From Parenemella sanctibonifatiensis (GTDB taxonomy: Bacteria > Actinomycetota > Actinomycetes > Propionibacteriales > Propionibacteriaceae): DNA of 64,000 nucleotides. A program made the translations under genes and the position numbers. Of this stretch, positions 60,799 through 64,000 are shown piece by piece (the stretch's first letter is position 1; every line of letters starts with the position of its first letter). The notes beneath the pieces were generated by a model. The model worked only from the letters and a program-made list of their open reading frames with translations, did no database searches and was not told where the DNA came from. The stretch lies in the NCBI RefSeq assembly GCF_002250565.1, contig NZ_NMVJ01000001.1, positions 1 to 64,000 of the forward strand, written 5' to 3'.

Positions 60799-63312
60799 TC
60801 AGGCAGGGACGATGGAGACCAGCTTGGGCAGCCGCGCGATCACCTTGCGGACCTCGCGACCTGCCAGCGCACGCTGGACCCCCTCGTCGGCCAACGCCTG
60901 AGCGATGACCTCGTCCTCGGCAGCATCCGGCGAGATCGCCAGCTTGGCGCGGACCTTGCCCTGCACCTGGACCACACAGGTCACGCTGTCCGCGACCAGC
61001 AACTCCTCCTGGTACGCCGGCCAGCTCGCGTTGGCCACTGAGGGTGCGTGGCCGAGCTTCTCCCACATCTCCTCGGCGACGTAGGGGGCCACCATGCTGA
61101 GCGCGATCGCGATGAACTCGGCCGCCTCGCGTACAGCAGGATCCGCTCCCCCGACCGATTCGATGGTCTTGCGGGTGGCATTGACCAACTCCATCACCCG
61201 GGCCACCGCAACGTTGAAGCGGTTCAGCTCGATCAGCTCGGCGATCTCCTTGATGCTGCGGTGGGTGACCCGCCGCAGTTCGGTGCTGCCCCCACTCGGG
61301 TCGGTGCCGACCTCGCTGGTGGTGTCGACGGCAATCCGGTGGGCACGCTGGATGAACTTCACCGATCCGGCCGGCGACATGTCCGCCCAGTCGATGTCCT
61401 CCTCCGGCGGGCCCGCGAAGACGATGGCCAGCCGGATCGCGTCCACACCGAACTCGTCGATCTGCTTGCCCAGGTCCACGCCATTGCCCAGCGACTTGCT
61501 CATCGCCTTGCCCTGATTGATGACCTGGCCCTGGTTGAGCAGCCGCACCATCGGCTCGGTGAAGGGCACCAGCCCCATGTCGTGCAGCACCTTGGTGAAG
61601 AAACGCATGTAGAGCAGGTGCAGGATCGCGTGCTCGACGCCTCCGACGTACTGCGCCACCGGCATCCAGGTCGCGACGGCCTCAGGGTCGAACGGCCCGT
61701 CTGTGTAGTTCGGGGAGCAGTAGCGGTAGAAGTACCACGACGAATCCACGAAGGTGTCCATCGTGTCGGTGTCACGCAGCGCCGGCGTACCGTCGGCAAG
61801 CTCGGTGGATCGCCACTCCTGCGCCGCGGCCAACGGGCTGGTGCCCTTGGGCGACAGCTGCTCACCGCGCATGTCGGGCAGCTCCACCGGCAACTGCTCC
61901 TCGGGCACCGGCACCTCGCGGCCGTCCTCGGTGTGCACGACCGGGATCGGGCAGCCCCAGAACCGCTGCCGGCTCAACAGCCAGTCCCGCAGCCGGTAGG
62001 TCACTGCGCCCTCGCCGCTGCCGTCGGCCTCCAGCTTGTCGACCGCGGCCCGGATGCCCTGCTCCTTGGTCTGGATGCCCTCCAGTTCCGGAGAGTTGAC
62101 GTAGGCACCGTCACCGGCGGTGGCGACACCGGACACGTTCGGGTCCTCCTCGCCGGTGTCGACCACCACGCGCACCGGCAACCCCATCACCTTGGCGAAG
62201 TCGAGGTCACGCTGGTCGTGGGCCGGCACCGCCATCACCGCACCGCTGCCGTAGTCGGCCAGCACGTAGTCGGCGGCGTACACGGGCACCTGCTCGCCGT
62301 TGACGGGGTTGGTGGCGGTGACGCCCAGCGGGACGCCGGTCTTGGGTCGCTCGGTCGACTGCCGCTCGATCTCGGTGACCCGCTTGGTCTGTTCCGCGTA
62401 CGCCTCCAAGGCCGCCCGCTGGTCCTCCGAGACGATCTCGGCAGCCAACTCCGACTCCGGCGCGACCGCCATGAAGGTGGCGCCCCACAGGGTGTCGGGG
62501 CGGGTGGTGAAGACCCGGACAGGGGCGCTTCGGCCCTCGATCCGGAAGTCCACCCACGCGCCCTCGGAGCGGCCGATCCAGTTGCGCTGCATCGCCAGCA
62601 CCCGGTCGGGCCAATGCCCCTCGAGCTGATCCATGTCATCCAGCAGCCGCTGGGCATAGTCAGTGATCTTGAAGTACCACTGGTTGAGTTTGCGCTTGGT
62701 CACGGCAGCGCCACAGCGCTCACAGGCGCCTTGGACGACCTGCTCATTGGCCAGCACAGTCTGGTCGTTGGGGCACCAGTTGACGAAGCTTTCCTTGCGG
62801 TAGGCCAGCCCGCGCTCGTGGAACTTGAGGAACAGCCACTGGGTCCAGCGGTAGTACTCGGGATCGGAGGTGTGCAGTCGCCGGCTCCAGTCCAGGCTCA
62901 GGCCGTAGCGCTTGAAGGAGGCGACCTGGGTGTCGATGTTCTGGTAGGTCCACTCGGCCGGGTGCGCATTGCGCTTCATCGCCGCATTCTCTGCCGGCAG
63001 ACCGAAAGAATCCCAGCCGATCGGGTGCATCACGGTGTAGCCGCGCAGTCGCCAGTACCGCGCCAACACGTCGCCCATGGCAAAGGCCTCGGCGTGCCCC
63101 ATGTGGAGGTCACCGGAGGGGTAGGGGAACATGTCGAGCACGTACCGCTTCTCGCCCTCGGCGTCGTTGTCGACGTGGAAGGTCTGGTCCTCCTCCCAGA
63201 ATCGCTGCCACTTGTCCTGTGCTGCGGCCGCGTCGTAGCGGCCCGCGTCGTCGGGCTCGGGTGCGTCAACGCGGCTGTCAGGGGACGATGAGTTGTCGGT
63301 GCTCTGGCTCAC
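60799..63312 (-). CDS. leuS: Leucyl-tRNA synthetase
   Basis: 837 residues from the GTG at 63312, the family's usual size. The HIGH box is [20 protein letters not shown] and the KMSKS loop is [20 protein letters not shown]. The zinc/CP1 region includes [20 protein letters not shown] and the editing domain holds [19 protein letters not shown]. It charges tRNALeu. Minus-strand TAGTAT ends 7 bases before the GTG, so it is probably leaderless. A Ser/Asp-rich stretch of about 25 residues precedes the catalytic domain. Confidence 0.97.
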   Translation of the reverse strand: MSQSTDNSSSPDSRVDAPEPDDAGRYDAAAAQDKWQRFWEEDQTFHVDNDAEGEKRYVLDMFPYPSGDLHMGHAEAFAMGDVLARYWRLRGYTVMHPIGWDSFGLPAENAAMKRNAHPAEWTYQNIDTQVASFKRYGLSLDWSRRLHTSDPEYYRWTQWLFLKFHERGLAYRKESFVNWCPNDQTVLANEQVVQGACERCGAAVTKRKLNQWYFKITDYAQRLLDDMDQLEGHWPDRVLAMQRNWIGRSEGAWVDFRIEGRSAPVRVFTTRPDTLWGATFMAVAPESELAAEIVSEDQRAALEAYAEQTKRVTEIERQSTERPKTGVPLGVTATNPVNGEQVPVYAADYVLADYGSGAVMAVPAHDQRDLDFAKVMGLPVRVVVDTGEEDPNVSGVATAGDGAYVNSPELEGIQTKEQGIRAAVDKLEADGSGEGAVTYRLRDWLLSRQRFWGCPIPVVHTEDGREVPVPEEQLPVELPDMRGEQLSPKGTSPLAAAQEWRSTELADGTPALRDTDTMDTFVDSSWYFYRYCSPNYTDGPFDPEAVATWMPVAQYVGGVEHAILHLLYMRFFTKVLHDMGLVPFTEPMVRLLNQGQVINQGKAMSKSLGNGVDLGKQIDEFGVDAIRLAIVFAGPPEEDIDWADMSPAGSVKFIQRAHRIAVDTTSEVGTDPSGGSTELRRVTHRSIKEIAELIELNRFNVAVARVMELVNATRKTIESVGGADPAVREAAEFIAIALSMVAPYVAEEMWEKLGHAPSVANASWPAYQEELLVADSVTCVVQVQGKVRAKLAISPDAAEDEVIAQALADEGVQRALAGREVRKVIARLPKLVSIVPA

Positions 63313-63319
63313 CGGCCCG

Positions 63320-63325
63320 ATACTA
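63320..63325 (-). promoter_or_regulatory. Leaderless-type -10 element (TAGTAT) of leuS
   Basis: TAGTAT fits TANNNT and lies 7 bases before the leuS GTG, with no Shine-Dalgarno sequence between. Same geometry as the leuA leader peptide and the 40464 gene. Confidence 0.6.
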
Positions 63326-63362
63326 GTCGAGGACGGCGGTGCCCGAGAGTCGTTTCGGGCCC

Positions 63363-64000
63363 TCACTGGTGCGCCGCCCGGGCAAACATGGAGGCGGCGA
63401 TCTCGTGCCGCTGCTGCTCCCAGGTCCGCGGCGGGGTCTGGAACATCTCGGCCTGCCACAACAGTCCCGCCAATTCGTGGTGCGGATGGTGCGCCAGGCA
63501 ACTCTCCAGAGCGTCGTTGGCCAGTGCTCCGTTGCCGGTCAGCCAACCCGACAGCGCCACCAGACACAGCGCGTCGGCGGCCTGGCCGGCGGGCACCAGC
63601 TGGGCGACCTGGCCCCACAGGTCCAGATAGGTCTCGGCAGTGTCGGTGGTGAGCCGGACGACAGGCAGGTCGCGGACCGCCTTGTCGGAGATCAGCACGG
63701 TCAGCTCGGCGGCCTCGGCTCCCGACAGCACCCAGGTGTCGGCCTCGAAGTCATCCAGGATCCACAGCAACTGGGCCATCCGTTCGGCCCGCGGTCGGTC
63801 CTGCCAATAGTCGCGGGCCTGGTGCCACAGGTCCTCGGCCTCCTGTTCGTCGGTGACCAGGCAGCCGGGTGTGGCGGCGGCCACACTGGCCTCCCGGCTG
63901 GGCATCACATCAGCCAGGTCGGCGACTCCCTCGATCCCGGCCGGTTGATAGGGACCGGACTCAGGCACTTCGGGCATGTTGGTGCCGACCAGTTCCCACT
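63363..64000 (-). CDS. DUF4192 family protein (partial, N-terminus beyond the window)
   Basis: At least 212 residues; the reading frame continues past the window edge (WELVGTN precedes the first Met), so the ATG at 63977 is probably internal. The DUF4192 hallmark is [20 protein letters not shown] followed by [20 protein letters not shown]. The family is actinobacterial and of unknown function, often near leuS. There is no membrane segment in the visible part. The gene ends 50 bases upstream of the leuS start. Confidence 0.8.
   Translation of the reverse strand, partial: WELVGTNMPEVPESGPYQPAGIEGVADLADVMPSREASVAAATPGCLVTDEQEAEDLWHQARDYWQDRPRAERMAQLLWILDDFEADTWVLSGAEAAELTVLISDKAVRDLPVVRLTTDTAETYLDLWGQVAQLVPAGQAADALCLVALSGWLTGNGALANDALESCLAHHPHHELAGLLWQAEMFQTPPRTWEQQRHEIAASMFARAAHQ

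Noticed and set aside
63363-63977. Complete small gene starting at the ATG at 63977
   Set aside because: The frame stays open to the window edge and the family is longer, so the start is outside.

Overview
The window is high-GC actinobacterial DNA (roughly two thirds G+C by eye). A member of the Propionibacteriaceae or a close relative is my best guess. The reasons are the housekeeping order leuS - comEA - comEC - holA - rpsT - lepA - hemW - hrcA - dnaJ - rsmE - phoH - ybeY - corC - era - leuA - recO - uppS, the actinobacterial families DUF3097 and DUF4192, HrcA with a CIRCE operator, and several promoters whose TANNNT element lies 6-8 bases before a start codon (leaderless mRNAs). The family-level assignment is inference. 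No tRNA, rRNA, CRISPR array or prophage was seen. No stretch longer than 300 bases lacks a gene or gene remnant.

Layout. 1-300: debris of two insertion sequences (IS3-type and IS481-type). 314-2289: an AbrB-like regulator, an ABC ATPase and an ABC permease in one operon whose promoter lies inside a large palindrome. 2430-6031: a coupled membrane protein/hydrolase pair, a frameshifted VOC-protein pseudogene, recO, and a deleted methyltransferase pseudogene. 6057-7192: MazG-like protein and uppS. 7238-15675: a uronate/sugar catabolic island (ThuA-like, two Gfo/Idh/MocA dehydrogenases, UxaA-type dehydratase, LacI regulator, UxaC, a zinc alcohol dehydrogenase) with two LacI-type operators. 15796-18201: YbaK and leuA, the latter behind a leaderless Leu-rich leader peptide and hairpin. 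18245-22812: phoH-ybeY-corC-era plus an unknown gene. 22861-26957: PfkB kinase, a Gfo/Idh protein, a queuosine-precursor transporter and tgt. 27028-31409: hrcA-dnaJ-rsmE-lipoprotein, divergent from a metallo-beta-lactamase-like gene across CIRCE. 31428-39150: IMPase, DUF3097, a solute-binding protein and Tat-exported glycosidase, TetR plus membrane protein, and a GNAT. 39163-47173: hemW, a sugar ABC importer without its ATPase, DUF2071, lepA and a membrane protein. 47366-48388: a decayed GH43 glycosidase. 48479-50340: glnB-amtB with GlnR-like sites. 50389-52942: rhomboid and a two-component system. 52967-64000: rpsT, holA, an LPXTG surface protein, comEC, comEA, a mechanosensitive-channel-like protein, an L7/L12-like small protein, leuS and a partial DUF4192 gene.

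How it works together. The minus-strand housekeeping backbone has been opened at gene junctions by accessory modules, mostly for carbohydrate uptake and breakdown: the uronate island, solute-binding protein plus glycosidase, the SBP-permease-permease importer, PfkB, and dead GH43. Four gene remnants indicate ongoing decay and turnover at the junctions. Two features cut across genes. Short perfect tandem duplications (14-24 bp) recur at gene starts and stops. The hexamer GTACGC (either orientation) is about three times commoner than base composition predicts. Regulation is unusually readable: CIRCE with an overlapping second inverted repeat, LacI, TetR and GlnR-type sites, a leuA attenuator, and an 18-bp perfect palindrome between a histidine kinase and rpsT.
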